Assembly: GCF_965232525.1 (NCBI RefSeq)
Contig: NZ_OZ246980.1
Span: forward strand, 4,216,001-4,280,000
Reading direction: 5' to 3'
DNA length: 64,000 nt
DNA from: Bauldia sp965232525
Lineage (GTDB): Bacteria > Pseudomonadota > Alphaproteobacteria > Rhizobiales > Kaistiaceae
Below, piece after piece: positions 27,000-36,583 of the stretch. The number at the start of each line of letters is the position of its first letter. Position 1 is the stretch's first letter. Position numbers and translations under genes: made by a program. Below the pieces are notes generated by a model that saw nothing but the letters and a program-made list of their open reading frames with translations, had not been told where the DNA came from and did no database searches.

Positions 27000-28427
27000 A
27001 TGACCGACGACACTCATTCGATTCTCGACCGCGCCGGCCTCGACAAGGACCGAGCGACCAAGCTCACGCGGGAAGCGCTGGATGGCGCCGATGACGGCGA
27101 GCTCTACCTGGAATACGCGCAATCGGAAGGCTTGGTGTTCGACAACGGGCGGCTGAAGTCCGCCAGCTACGACACCAACCAGGGCTTCGGCCTCCGTGCC
27201 GTCTCCGGTGAGGCTGCCGGCTACGCCCATTCCGGTGAGATTTCCGAACCGGCGATCAAGCGCGCCGCCGACGCGGTGCAGGCGGTGAAGTCCGGCCACA
27301 GCGGCACCTACGCCGCCCCGCCGCAAGGCACCAACCAGTCGCTCTACGGCGACGAGAGCCCGCTCGGCGCGCCGAGCTTCGCCGACAAGGTCAAGTTGCT
27401 CGAACAAATCGATGCCTATGCTCGCGACAAGGATGACCGGGTTCGCCAAGTCACCGCGTCGCTCGCCGGGTCGTACAAGGTCGTGGAGATTCTGCGCGCC
27501 GACGGCAAACTGGTGCGTGACGTCCGCCCGCTGGTTCGGGTTGGCGTCAATGTCGTTGTCGGCGACGGCGATCGCCAGGAATCGGGCTCTCATGGGATGG
27601 GTGGCCGCGAGGGTTTCGGCCGTTTCGTCGCCGAGGACTCGTGGCAGTCGGCGGTCGACGAAGCCCTGCGCCAGGCACTGGTCAATCTCTCCGCGGTCCC
27701 TGCGCCTGCCGGAACGTTCGACATCGTGCTCGGCCCCGGCTGGCCCGGAATACTGTTGCACGAGGCGGTCGGCCACGGCCTCGAGGGCGACTTCAATCGC
27801 AAGAAGGAAAGCGCCTTCGCCGGACTGATGGGCGAACGGGTCGCATCCCCAGGGGTCACCGTTGTTGACGATGGTACCCTCCCCGATCGCCGCGGCTCGC
27901 TCACCGTCGACGACGAGGGCACGCCGACGAGTTCGACCACCCTGATCGAGGACGGCATTCTCGTCGGTTACATGCAGGATCGGCAGAACGCGCGACTGAT
28001 GGGCATGGCACCGACCGGTAACGGTCGGCGCGAGTCGTACGCCCACATCCCAATGCCGCGGATGACCAACACGATCATGTTGTCCGGCGAGCACGACCCG
28101 GCCGAAATTCTCGCCTCGGTCAAGGACGGCATCTACGCCGTCGCCTTCGGCGGTGGTCAGGTCGACATCACCAGCGGCAAGTTCGTGTTCTCCTGCACCG
28201 AGGCCTACAAGGTAGAGAACGGTCAGATCGGCCCGGCGATCAAGGGCGCAATGCTGATCGGCAACGGGCCGGACGCACTGACCCGGGTGAAGATGATCGG
28301 CAACGACATGCAGCTCGATCCGGGGATCGGCACCTGCGGCAAGCAGGGCCAGGGCGTGCCTGTCGGTGTCGGCCAGCCAACTCTTCGAATCGACCAGATC
28401 ACGGTCGGCGGCACGGCGACAGGCTAG
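27000..28427 (+). CDS. tldD: Metalloprotease TldD
   Basis: A 475-aa protein of the TldD/PmbA family. The zinc motif HExxxH is intact in LLHEAVGHGLEGDFNRK. TldD forms a heterodimeric cytosolic protease with TldE/PmbA that trims peptides such as microcin B17 precursors and CcdA. The C-terminal GPDALTRVKMIGNDMQLDPGIGTCGKQGQ is characteristic. TldE is not in this window. Confidence 0.96.
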   Translation: MTDDTHSILDRAGLDKDRATKLTREALDGADDGELYLEYAQSEGLVFDNGRLKSASYDTNQGFGLRAVSGEAAGYAHSGEISEPAIKRAADAVQAVKSGHSGTYAAPPQGTNQSLYGDESPLGAPSFADKVKLLEQIDAYARDKDDRVRQVTASLAGSYKVVEILRADGKLVRDVRPLVRVGVNVVVGDGDRQESGSHGMGGREGFGRFVAEDSWQSAVDEALRQALVNLSAVPAPAGTFDIVLGPGWPGILLHEAVGHGLEGDFNRKKESAFAGLMGERVASPGVTVVDDGTLPDRRGSLTVDDEGTPTSSTTLIEDGILVGYMQDRQNARLMGMAPTGNGRRESYAHIPMPRMTNTIMLSGEHDPAEILASVKDGIYAVAFGGGQVDITSGKFVFSCTEAYKVENGQIGPAIKGAMLIGNGPDALTRVKMIGNDMQLDPGIGTCGKQGQGVPVGVGQPTLRIDQITVGGTATG

Positions 28428-28542
28428 CGATACCAGGAACTCCCGGCATCGAGGCTCTCGGGCACCTCACATCCAATTGAACCGGCTTGATTGGCGGTTT
28501 CTTCGCGAGACGCGACATTGTTTTGCAAAGGAGAAACGCACC

Positions 28543-29634
28543 ATGTCCAGGTCTATGCTTGCAATCGGTGCTGCCGCGATCGTCGCCAGCGGCGCCATCT
28601 ACTTTGTCGCCTCAGGGGATGATCCCACCGTACCTGTCGGCACGACGGCCGATTCTTCAGGCCTGTCGCTCGTGCAATCAGCGGAGGCAGCGGAAGACGT
28701 GGCCAACAATCCAATGGTGAGCCGCTGGCAACGCGAAGGCTGGCAGACGGACTTCACCAAGACCACCATCAATTTCGATGAGATTCTCTCCGGCGGTCCG
28801 CCCCGCGACGGCATCCCGTCCATCGACGCGCCCAAATTCGTCGCCGTCGGTTCCGATGAGGTCGATCTCGTTGACCGGGAGCCGGTCATCAGCCTCGAAG
28901 TCAACGGCGAGGCCAAGGCCTACCCGCTTCGCGTCATGATGTGGCACGAGATCGCCAACGACTCGATCGGTGGAATGCCGGTAACGGTGACTTATTGTCC
29001 GCTGTGCAACGCAGCCATCGTTTTTGATGCCACGGTCGAGGGCCAGACGCTCGAATTCGGCACCACCGGCAAGCTCAGAAATTCCGACCTTGTGATGTAC
29101 GACCGCAGCACGGAAAGCTGGTGGCAGCAGTTCTCCGGCGAGGCCATCGCCGGCGACTTCGTCGGCAGCGAGCTGAAGATGCTGCCCTCGCGCCTCGATA
29201 GCTGGGGCCGGTTCAAGGCCGAGCATCCGGAAGGCCAGGTGCTGGTTCCCAACAACGAACAGATGCGTGCCTATTGGCGTAACCCGTATACGAGCTACGA
29301 CAGCGCCGCCGCTCCATTCCTCTACAACGGCGTCCTGCCGGAGGGCATCCGCGCGCTCGAGCGGGTGGTGCTTGTCCGCGACGAAGGCGCCGAGCCGTTC
29401 GCCATCGCCCTGCCCGTCCTCGAAAAGGAGAAGGAAGTCCGCGAAGGCAACGTCGTGGTTACTTGGGAGCCGGGTCAGGCCTCGGCCCTCGACACATCGC
29501 GGATTTCCGAGGGTCGTGACGTCGGCAACGTCTCCGTGTTTCGCGATGGGACCGACGAGCCGGTCGTCCACGACGTCACATTCGCCTTCGTGGTGGCGGC
29601 GTTCGAGCCGACCCTGACCATCCGCACCGAATAG
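28543..29634 (+). CDS. DUF3179-family exported protein
   Basis: A 363-aa protein with an N-terminal hydrophobic segment (signal peptide or anchor) and a DUF3179 domain. Recognisable are AYPLRVMMWHEIANDSIGG, VTYCPLCNAAIVFD and LRNSDLVMYDRSTESWWQQ. The family is common in bacteria and archaea, but its function is unknown; the CxxC motif suggests redox or metal chemistry. The ATG at 28543 has an AAAGGAG ribosome-binding site. A strong intrinsic terminator follows the gene. Confidence 0.9.
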   Translation: MSRSMLAIGAAAIVASGAIYFVASGDDPTVPVGTTADSSGLSLVQSAEAAEDVANNPMVSRWQREGWQTDFTKTTINFDEILSGGPPRDGIPSIDAPKFVAVGSDEVDLVDREPVISLEVNGEAKAYPLRVMMWHEIANDSIGGMPVTVTYCPLCNAAIVFDATVEGQTLEFGTTGKLRNSDLVMYDRSTESWWQQFSGEAIAGDFVGSELKMLPSRLDSWGRFKAEHPEGQVLVPNNEQMRAYWRNPYTSYDSAAAPFLYNGVLPEGIRALERVVLVRDEGAEPFAIALPVLEKEKEVREGNVVVTWEPGQASALDTSRISEGRDVGNVSVFRDGTDEPVVHDVTFAFVVAAFEPTLTIRTE

Positions 29635-29662
29635 CCTCGGCCAAACAGCTCCCCCTACTGGT

Positions 29663-29692
29663 GGCCGGCTCTCGCGAGCCGGCCCTTTTTTT
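29663..29692 (+). terminator. Rho-independent terminator after the DUF3179 gene
   Basis: A perfect 9-bp GC-rich stem (GGCCGGCTC at 29663-29671 and GAGCCGGCC at 29676-29684) with a TCGC tetraloop is followed by C and seven T residues. It lies 29 nt after the DUF3179 stop codon. This is the clearest intrinsic terminator in the window. Confidence 0.93.
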
Positions 29693-29751
29693 GCTTGCTC
29701 GACAGATTGTAGGCAGGGACCTATGTCTTTGAGTTCAAAAAGGCGCGGTGG

Positions 29752-31608
29752 ATGGCAGCTGAGGCACACGGAGTCGATCTTCTTCCAGCAGTAGCGCTGC
29801 TCGGTGCCGGCGTCGTCGCCGTCCCGATTTTCAAGCGGCTCGGGCTCGGTTCGGTGGTCGGCTATCTGGTCGCCGGCATTGCCATCGGACCGTTCGGCCT
29901 CGCCCTCTTCACCGACCCCGTATCGATCCTCAACGTCGCCGAACTGGGCGTCGTCATGCTCCTGTTCATCATCGGACTGGAGTTGAAGCCCTCGCGATTG
30001 TGGGCGCTCCGACAGGACATCTTCGGCCTCGGTATCGCGCAAGTCCTGTTGTGTGGCGCGCTACTGGCCGGCGCGGCGATGGCGTTCGGACTGAGCGCAC
30101 CGGTCGCGATCGTCGCCGCACTCGGCCTGGCGCTGTCGTCCACGGCGATCGTCATGCAGATCCTCGAAGAACGCGGCGAGACGACCGATCGGCACGGCCA
30201 GAAGGTGTTCTCCGTCCTATTGCTGCAGGACCTGGCGATCGTGCCCGCGCTGGCGGTCGTCGCCTTTCTGGCGCCGGTATCGGAGGAGGCAACCGCTGCC
30301 GAGCGCTGGATCCAGGTCGGCATCGCCGTTGCCGCGATCCTCGGAGTCGTCATCGCTGGCCGCTACCTGCTCAATCCGGTTTTCCGTTTCTTCGCTGAAT
30401 CGCGGGCCCGCGAGGTGATGACCGCCGCCGCCTTACTGGTGGTGCTCGGCGCCGCCTTCGTCATGCAGCTGAGCGGCCTGTCCATGGCGATGGGCGCGTT
30501 TCTGGCCGGCGTCCTGCTGTCGGAGTCGAGCTTCCGTCACGAGCTGGAAGCGGACATCGAGCCATTCCGCGGCCTGCTGCTCGGCCTGTTCTTCCTTGGC
30601 GTCGGCATGTCCCTCGACCTGACCCTTATCGTCGAATCGTGGGCGGTGATCCTTGGGATCGTCGTCGGCTTCATGGCGTTGAAGGGCGTCGGCATCTATG
30701 CGGTGGCCCGTATCTTCCGGAACAGCCATGCGGATGCCGTCCGGATCGCGTTGATGTTGGCGCAGGGCGGCGAGTTCGGCTTCGTGCTCTACACCACGGC
30801 CGTCGCCGACGGAGTCTTCACGCCGGATATTGCCGCGCTGCTCAACGCCGCCGTGATCATTTCCATGGCGCTGACACCGCTGGCACCGTTCCTGATGCGG
30901 CGCCTGTTGCCGCCCGACGACGAATCCTTCGAAGGCGTGGAAGCCGCCGAAGGGCTGAGTGGAACAGCGCTGGTAATCGGTTTCGGCCGTTTCGGCCAGG
31001 TGGCGAGCCAGGCGCTGCTCGCCCGCGGCATCGACGTATCGATCATCGACTCCGATACCGACATGATCCGCAGCGCCGCCCGCTTCGGCTTCAAGATCTA
31101 CTACGGCGACGGTTCCCGCCTCGACGTGCTCCGCGCCGCCGGCGCCGGCAACGCCAAGGTCATCGCGGTCTGCATTGACGACCGCGACGCGACCGACAAG
31201 GCGGTGGAGATCATCAAATCATCCTTCCCGCTGGCGACCGTGCTCGCCCGCTCTTACGACCGCGGCCATGCGCTCAACCTGATCGGCGCCGGGGTCGACT
31301 ACGAGATCCGCGAGGTCTTCGAGTCGGCGATGAAGTTCGGCGAAGCCTCGCTGATCGCCCTCGGCGTACCCGCAGCGGAAGCGGCCGAAACCATCGCCGA
31401 CGTGCGTCGCCGCGACACCGATCGGCTCAAGCTGCAGATGGCCGAGGGCATCTACGCCGGGCGCGACCTGCTCAAGACCGAGCCGACCCCGACGCCCCTA
31501 TCCGAGCCAAAACGGGAGGCCCAGGCACTCAGTGAGGAAACCGCCGAGGTGGCCGACGTGCCGGAGGAACAGGGTGCGGAATCGGAGCCCGAACCAGCCG
31601 ACCGCTAG
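29752..31608 (+). CDS. Kef-type monovalent cation:proton antiporter (CPA2)
   Basis: A 618-aa protein with about twelve hydrophobic segments (residues 5-385) forming a Na+/H+ exchanger domain, then a TrkA-N nucleotide-binding domain starting about residue 405 (ALVIGFGRFGQVASQALL, SIIDSD). The architecture matches KefB/KefC glutathione-gated potassium efflux systems. Ion specificity is not certain from sequence. The C-terminal 60 residues are acidic and of low complexity. It is convergent with pdxH. Confidence 0.93.
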   Translation: MAAEAHGVDLLPAVALLGAGVVAVPIFKRLGLGSVVGYLVAGIAIGPFGLALFTDPVSILNVAELGVVMLLFIIGLELKPSRLWALRQDIFGLGIAQVLLCGALLAGAAMAFGLSAPVAIVAALGLALSSTAIVMQILEERGETTDRHGQKVFSVLLLQDLAIVPALAVVAFLAPVSEEATAAERWIQVGIAVAAILGVVIAGRYLLNPVFRFFAESRAREVMTAAALLVVLGAAFVMQLSGLSMAMGAFLAGVLLSESSFRHELEADIEPFRGLLLGLFFLGVGMSLDLTLIVESWAVILGIVVGFMALKGVGIYAVARIFRNSHADAVRIALMLAQGGEFGFVLYTTAVADGVFTPDIAALLNAAVIISMALTPLAPFLMRRLLPPDDESFEGVEAAEGLSGTALVIGFGRFGQVASQALLARGIDVSIIDSDTDMIRSAARFGFKIYYGDGSRLDVLRAAGAGNAKVIAVCIDDRDATDKAVEIIKSSFPLATVLARSYDRGHALNLIGAGVDYEIREVFESAMKFGEASLIALGVPAAEAAETIADVRRRDTDRLKLQMAEGIYAGRDLLKTEPTPTPLSEPKREAQALSEETAEVADVPEEQGAESEPEPADR

Positions 31609-31617
31609 CGGCTCCGG

Positions 31618-32214
31618 TCAGGGGTAGAGCCGCGTCGCGGTCCAGTCATCGCCCGACCGGACAAACCGCCGGCGATCGTGAAGCCGCGACCTCCGACCGA
31701 TCCAGAACTCGATCTCCTCAGGCGCGATACGAAAGCCCGACCAGTGGCCCGGACGGGGCACGTCACCGATCGCGTATTTCGTCGCATAGGACGCAACCGC
31801 CTTCTCCAGCGCGAAACGGGATTCCAGCGGCCGCGACTGCTGGCTCGCCCACGCGCCGATCCGGCTGCCGCGCGGCCGCGAGGCGAAGTAGGCGTCCGCT
31901 TCCGCGTCGGTAACCGTCGTCACCGCACCGCGAACCCGTACCTGACGACGCAAGCTCTTCCAGTGGAAACAAAGCGCTGCCTTAGGGTTGGCCTGGAGCG
32001 CGGTCCCCTTGGCGCTTTCGAAATTGGTAAAGAACACGAAGCCGTCTTCGTCGAAGCCCTTGAGCAGCACCATCCGCACATCAGGCATGCCGCTCTCGTC
32101 AATGGTGGCGAGCGCCATCGCGTTCGGGTCGTTGATCTCCGAACCCTCGGCCTCTGCAAGCCAGGTCGCGAACAGCTCCAGCGGATTCGTCGCCCGATCC
32201 AGGTCACCAGTCAT
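31618..32214 (-). CDS. pdxH: Pyridoxine/pyridoxamine 5'-phosphate oxidase
   Basis: A 198-aa FMN enzyme making pyridoxal phosphate. The N-terminal MALATIDESGMPDVRMVLLK and GFVFFTNFESAKG, the central SRIGAWASQQS and the C-terminal FWIGRRSRLHDRRRF are standard PdxH signatures. The ATG at 32214 is used; the longer upstream frame would overlap the divergent lipoprotein leader. PLP made here serves the many PLP enzymes, including ThrC and the glycine decarboxylase of this window. Confidence 0.97.
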   Translation of the reverse strand: MTGDLDRATNPLELFATWLAEAEGSEINDPNAMALATIDESGMPDVRMVLLKGFDEDGFVFFTNFESAKGTALQANPKAALCFHWKSLRRQVRVRGAVTTVTDAEADAYFASRPRGSRIGAWASQQSRPLESRFALEKAVASYATKYAIGDVPRPGHWSGFRIAPEEIEFWIGRRSRLHDRRRFVRSGDDWTATRLYP

Positions 32215-32261
32215 TAACGAAAACTCACCATTCTGCCGACATCCTGAAAGGAGCGTCGGCG

Positions 32262-32768
32262 TTGCCGGATGCGAGCACCCCATATAGCGGCGCCCGACGC
32301 CGAGGCCAATCGTCGCCTAGCCGGCGAACAAAAAGCCGCGGCCGGCCGCTCCGACGTGCGATCGCGGTGGGGGCGCTGATGCTCCTCGTTTCCGGCTGCG
32401 CTCGACTCGGACTTCCTTTCGGACCCGGGCTGGACGCCCGGCAAGCGCCCGTCGACCAAACCATCACCAACAGCACGGTCACCGCCAGCGTCGATCCGTC
32501 CGACTGGGAAACGGTTCGCCGGACTCTGGCAGCAACCAGCGAAGACCAGCCGACAGGCCGCCTCGCCTGGCAGAACCCGCAAACCGGCTCGTCCGGCGCC
32601 GTGGAGGCAGAGGCCTCGGAGCAGCGTCAGGGCGGGGTTTGCCGCGCCTTCGCGACCATCGTCAACGATCACCGTGGTGTCCGGCGCTATCGGGGCGAGG
32701 CCTGCCGACGCGATGCCGGCGTCTGGCAGCTCACCGGAATCGTCGCCGACGATCGGACGTTGCTGTAG
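32262..32768 (+). CDS. Lipoprotein of the RT0821/Lpp0805 surface-protein type
   Basis: A 168-aa protein with a long basic N-region (about 31 residues), a hydrophobic stretch and the lipobox LLVSGCARL. The mature domain has the pattern LAWQNPQTGSSGAVEAE, GGVCRAFATIV, YRGEACRRDAGVWQLTG, which matches the RT0821/Lpp0805 family related to 17-kDa surface antigens. The start is TTG at 32262, supported by an AAAGGAG ribosome-binding site 9 nt upstream. It is divergent from pdxH with only 47 nt between the starts. Confidence 0.78.
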   Translation: MPDASTPYSGARRRGQSSPSRRTKSRGRPLRRAIAVGALMLLVSGCARLGLPFGPGLDARQAPVDQTITNSTVTASVDPSDWETVRRTLAATSEDQPTGRLAWQNPQTGSSGAVEAEASEQRQGGVCRAFATIVNDHRGVRRYRGEACRRDAGVWQLTGIVADDRTLL

Positions 32769-32790
32769 GCGGTCTCGCGGCCCACGTTCC

Positions 32791-33351
32791 TCAGGTGCGG
32801 GCGATGATTTCCCGGCTGCGGACCACATCGTGGCCGCCATCCATACCGCCTTGTCGGCGACGGCTGACCCGGGAGCGCCGACCGCGAAGCGGCGAACCCC
32901 CGCGGCGCGCGACCATGTCGGCAACGTCGACCGCCCCCATCCGGTTTCGCGGCACGCGGATCGACCCGTCGCTGTCGATAACCAGGAGGGGCAAGCCGAG
33001 CGCCCGCCCCCATGCCATCCAGTCGGCTGCGGCATCTTCCGGATCGTCGACCGCCAGCAAGGTCAACGTCAGGCGCGAATCCTCGTGGAGAAGTTCGACG
33101 AACACCTCCAGGTCGCCGTCCTGGCCGTCGGGCTCGATCCGCACCGCTACACCGCGATAAGCGCTGACCGGCACTGTCAGCACAGCGGGGATGCCGCCGA
33201 GCCGGCGACGCAGGATCGCTCGGTCGCGGTCGAGGGTGAAGGCCGGCGTACCGGCTTCGGCGGGTTGACGGACCGGCAAGGCGAAGGGGTCGAGCCGAAA
33301 CCGGCCCGCCCCCGCCGTCGCCGCCCCGGCCACAGCTGTCTGACGTCTCAA
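32791..33351 (-). CDS. Uncharacterised protein, DUF6101-like
   Basis: A 186-aa soluble protein. The segment RLDPFALPVR near the start and the following beta-rich body resemble DUF6101, an alphaproteobacteria-specific family of unknown role. The C-terminal 40 residues are Arg- and Gly-rich, which may give nucleic-acid or membrane affinity. It lies 140 nt downstream of the FAD-linked oxidase gene on the same strand. The family assignment is from memory of its motifs and is moderate. Confidence 0.65.
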   Translation of the reverse strand: MRRQTAVAGAATAGAGRFRLDPFALPVRQPAEAGTPAFTLDRDRAILRRRLGGIPAVLTVPVSAYRGVAVRIEPDGQDGDLEVFVELLHEDSRLTLTLLAVDDPEDAAADWMAWGRALGLPLLVIDSDGSIRVPRNRMGAVDVADMVARRGGSPLRGRRSRVSRRRQGGMDGGHDVVRSREIIART

Positions 33352-33426
33352 AACTGAAACTCCCCGGGGTCCGTTTGTTGTGGACCTCTCGTGGCCGTCA
33401 ATCTGGCACCATCCGGTCAGGAAGCG

Positions 33427-33445
33427 CTTAACGAGTTGGGTTAAG
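33427..33445. repeat. Inverted repeat CTTAAC-N7-GTTAAG upstream of the DUF6101-like gene
   Basis: The perfect 6-bp arms at 33427-33432 and 33440-33445 lie in the 140-nt gap upstream of the DUF6101-like start. There is no U-tract in the minus-strand direction, so it does not look like a terminator for the oxidase gene. The two TTAAC half-sites recall response-regulator operators, but the spacing does not match the CtrA consensus. Confidence 0.4.
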
Positions 33446-33491
33446 TTTTAGTGATTTGGCTGAGGGTTAGCGAAAGCTGACTCGACAGGGT

Positions 33492-34922
33492 TCACAAGAC
33501 CTTGCCGGGATTGAGAATGCCGTTGGGATCGAAGGCCGCCTTGAGTCGGCGCATCAGATCGATCTCGATCGGGCTCTTCACCGATTTGAGCAGGGCCCGT
33601 TTGAGTTGACCGATCCCGTGTTCGGCAGAAATCGTGCCACCCAGCCGGCCGACGATCGCGTAAACCAGCGCGCTGACATCGTCCCAGCGCGCCAGGTAAT
33701 CCGCTTTGTCCATCTCCGTCGGCTGGCTGATGTTGTAGTGGATGTTGCCGTCGCCGAGATGACCGAACGGGAACGGCCGACAGCCGGGCATCAAGCCGGT
33801 GACCGCGGCGTTTGCCTGCTCGATGAACGCCGGCACCTTTGCGCGCGGCACGGCGACATCATGCTTGATCGAACCGCCCTCCTCCTTCTGAACCTCGGAG
33901 AGAGCGTGGCGCAACCGCCAGAAGGCCCGGAACTGCTCCAGCGACTGGGCCTGAACCCCGTCATCGACCAGCCCGGCCTCGAGACCTTCGGCAAAGATAG
34001 CCTCAACCGTCGCGGCGGCGTCTGCCTCGGCGCGCAACGAGGAAATCTCGAACAGCACGTACCAGTCATGCGGCGACGCCAGCGGGTCGCGGGCGCCAGG
34101 CAGGTGCTTCGTCACCACCTCGATCCCAATCCGCGGCATCAGTTCGAACGCCGTGAGGCTGCCCCCGGCGATGCGATCGGCGATCGCGAAGAATGCGAGC
34201 GCCGCAACGGGGCTCTTGAGTCCCACAATCGCCACGCTTTGCCCGAGGGGCTTCGGCACCAGCCGCAACACAGCGGCAGTGATTACGCCGAGGGTCCCCT
34301 CGGCACCGATGAACACGTCGCGCAGGTCGTAGCCGGTGTTGTCCTTGCGCAATCGGCGGAGGCCATCCCAGACTTCACCCGTCGCCAGAACCACCTCGAC
34401 CCCGAGAACCAGCGCGCGGGTATTGCCGTAGGCAAGCACGCCGGTGCCCCCGGCATTGGTCGAGAGAATCCCGCCGATCTGACACGACCCCTCCGACGCC
34501 AGCGAAACGGGAAACAGCCGGTCGACGTCATCCGCCGCGGCGTGGGCATCCGCCAGGATCACTCCCGCCTCGGCCACCATGGTGTTCTCGGCCGGCTCGA
34601 TCGATCGGATCGCGTTCAGCCGCGACAGCGACAGGATCACCTGCCCGCCGCTACGGTCGGGAACCTGCCCACCGACAACGCCGGTGTTGCCCCCCTGCGG
34701 AACGATCGCGGTCCGTGTCTCGTTGGCGAGCCGGAGGATGGCCGAGACCTCGTCGACGGAACCCGGACGAAGGACCAGTGGGGTCAGGCCGTGAAACTTG
34801 TCGCGTGGCTCGATCAGGAAGCCGCCGACCGCGTCCGCGTCGCGTAGTGCGTGGCCGGTCCCGACGATAGCGGCAAAGCGGTCGATCAACGCTGATTCGA
34901 GCGGCGGAGATTTCATATCCAT
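33492..34922 (-). CDS. FAD-linked 2-hydroxyacid dehydrogenase (D-lactate/D-2-hydroxyglutarate type)
   Basis: A 476-aa flavoprotein. The FAD-binding PP-loop region is IVPQGGNTGVVGGQVPD (about residues 75-90), followed by SNAGGTGVLAYGNTR and the C-terminal FAD-oxidase domain with PFGHLGDGNIHYNIS and SAEHGIGQLKR. These are typical of D-lactate or D-2-hydroxyglutarate dehydrogenases (GlcD/DLD group). The exact substrate cannot be told from sequence. It is divergent from fabI. Confidence 0.92.
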   Translation of the reverse strand: MDMKSPPLESALIDRFAAIVGTGHALRDADAVGGFLIEPRDKFHGLTPLVLRPGSVDEVSAILRLANETRTAIVPQGGNTGVVGGQVPDRSGGQVILSLSRLNAIRSIEPAENTMVAEAGVILADAHAAADDVDRLFPVSLASEGSCQIGGILSTNAGGTGVLAYGNTRALVLGVEVVLATGEVWDGLRRLRKDNTGYDLRDVFIGAEGTLGVITAAVLRLVPKPLGQSVAIVGLKSPVAALAFFAIADRIAGGSLTAFELMPRIGIEVVTKHLPGARDPLASPHDWYVLFEISSLRAEADAAATVEAIFAEGLEAGLVDDGVQAQSLEQFRAFWRLRHALSEVQKEEGGSIKHDVAVPRAKVPAFIEQANAAVTGLMPGCRPFPFGHLGDGNIHYNISQPTEMDKADYLARWDDVSALVYAIVGRLGGTISAEHGIGQLKRALLKSVKSPIEIDLMRRLKAAFDPNGILNPGKVL

Positions 34923-35060
34923 GACACAAACATACTATTCGGGCTCGCCAAACGCGTCGAGGCTGGTGGCGCCGAAAGCGGCATTCCGCCCATCCTTGAT
35001 GCGTGCATGGCTGTATGCCATAGAGGCCGCCTTCTGACCGCTTTCACCAAAGGATGTTCC

Positions 35061-35879
35061 ATGACCGAGCGAGGCGCACTCATGCGGGGCAAGCGCGGCC
35101 TGGTCATGGGCGTCGCCAATAACCGCTCGATCGCCTGGGGCATTGCCTGTGCCTGCCGCGATGCCGGCGCCGAGATTGCCCTCACCTACCAGGGCGACGC
35201 GCTGAAGAAGCGGGTGGTCCCACTCGCCGAAGAGCTCGGCGCCGAGGTCGTCGGCCACTGCGATGTCACCGATCCGGCGACCATCGACGCGGTGTTCGAC
35301 ACCGTGGCATCCAAATGGGACCGCCTCGATTTCCTGGTCCACGCCATCGCCTTTTCCGACAAGGATCAGCTCACCGGCCGGTATGTCGACACCACGGCCG
35401 ATAACTTCAGCAAGACCATGCTGATCTCGTGCTATTCGCTGACGGCGGTGGCGCAGCGGGCCGAGAAACTGATGACCGACGGCGGCTCGATCCTGACGCT
35501 CACCTACTATGGCGCCGAGAAGGTGATGCCCCATTACAACGTCATGGGCATCGCCAAGGCGGCGCTGGAGGCAAGCGTCCGCTATCTCGCCGTCGACCTC
35601 GGCGGCAAAGGAATCCGCGTCAACGCGATCTCCTCGGGACCGATCAAGACCCTTGCGGCCTCCGGCATCGGCGACTTCCGCTATATCCTCAAATGGAACG
35701 AACTGAACGCGCCACTGAAGCGCGCGGTTCTGGTCGACGAGGTGGCGGACGCCGCCTTGGCGCTCCTGTCCGACCTCGGGCGAACGGTCACCGGTGAGGT
35801 GCTGCACGCCGATGCCGGATATCACGTGGTCGGCATGAAGGCCGTCGACGCGCCGGACATCGCCACCGTCAAGGACTGA
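35061..35879 (+). CDS. fabI: Enoyl-ACP reductase
   Basis: A 272-aa NADH-dependent reductase that completes each fatty acid elongation cycle. The atypical Rossmann motif GVANNRSIAWGIA and the catalytic Tyr/Lys region YYGAEKVMPHYNVMGIAKAALE (Tyr, six residues, Lys) identify FabI. The ATG at 35061 is preceded by an AAAGGATG ribosome-binding region. The order fabI, histidine phosphatase, aroC is conserved in many alphaproteobacteria. Confidence 0.97.
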   Translation: MTERGALMRGKRGLVMGVANNRSIAWGIACACRDAGAEIALTYQGDALKKRVVPLAEELGAEVVGHCDVTDPATIDAVFDTVASKWDRLDFLVHAIAFSDKDQLTGRYVDTTADNFSKTMLISCYSLTAVAQRAEKLMTDGGSILTLTYYGAEKVMPHYNVMGIAKAALEASVRYLAVDLGGKGIRVNAISSGPIKTLAASGIGDFRYILKWNELNAPLKRAVLVDEVADAALALLSDLGRTVTGEVLHADAGYHVVGMKAVDAPDIATVKD

Positions 35880-35914
35880 CGTTCGAGCCCCCCACCAGCA
35901 GGACACCCCTACTG

Positions 35915-36502
35915 ATGCCGGATCATCCGACGCTGGTCTTCGTCCGCCATGGCGAAACCGACTGGAACGCCGAGGATCGGCTTCAGGGGCAGAAGGACAT
36001 CCCGCTGAACGATCGCGGCCGCGCCCAGGCCCGTCGCAACGGCGAAACGCTGCTCGCCCAGTTTCCCGACATCGCCGGCTACGATTTCGTTTCCAGCCCC
36101 CTGTCGCGGACCCGCGAGACCATGGAGATCGTTCGCGTCGCCCTCGGCCTCGACCCGGCATCGTACCGGCTCGACGAGCGTCTACTGGAGATCACCTTCG
36201 GCGACTGGGAGGGCTTTACCATTGAGGAGCTTCGGGCCACCAATCCGGATTCGATCGCGGCCCGCGAAGCCGACAAATGGATGTTCCGCCCACCACGCGG
36301 GGAGAGCTACCACCTGCTGGCCGGCCGGGTCGGCGGTTGGCTTGGCGAACTCGAGCGCCCCACCGTCGCGATCGCCCATGGTGGCGTCGGCCGGGTCGTG
36401 CGCCATCGCCTTCTCGGTCTCGGTCAGCGCGAATCGGCGGCGATGAACTGCCCCCAGGACCGGGTCCTCCACCTCAAGGACGGGCAGGAAGCCTGGATCT
36501 AG
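35915..36502 (+). CDS. Histidine phosphatase (phosphoglycerate-mutase-like) family protein
   Basis: A 195-aa protein with the catalytic RHGE motif in FVRHGETDWNAEDRLQGQ near the N-terminus, SSPLSRTRETMEI, and the second catalytic histidine in VAIAHGGVGRVVR. It is likely a phosphatase on a small metabolite or a cofactor-dependent mutase; the family is too broad to name the substrate. It lies between fabI and aroC on the same strand. Confidence 0.92.
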   Translation: MPDHPTLVFVRHGETDWNAEDRLQGQKDIPLNDRGRAQARRNGETLLAQFPDIAGYDFVSSPLSRTRETMEIVRVALGLDPASYRLDERLLEITFGDWEGFTIEELRATNPDSIAAREADKWMFRPPRGESYHLLAGRVGGWLGELERPTVAIAHGGVGRVVRHRLLGLGQRESAAMNCPQDRVLHLKDGQEAWI

Positions 36503-36583
36503 CCGGCCGGTCGCCTCCGCCGCTGAACCGTTTGACCCGCCTCCCGCGCGCGCCTAGAACGACCCCACAAGCCGGGAATCTTC

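Noticed and set aside
33427..33445. CtrA binding site
   Set aside because: The TTAA half-sites are separated by 9 nt instead of the 7 nt of the CtrA consensus.
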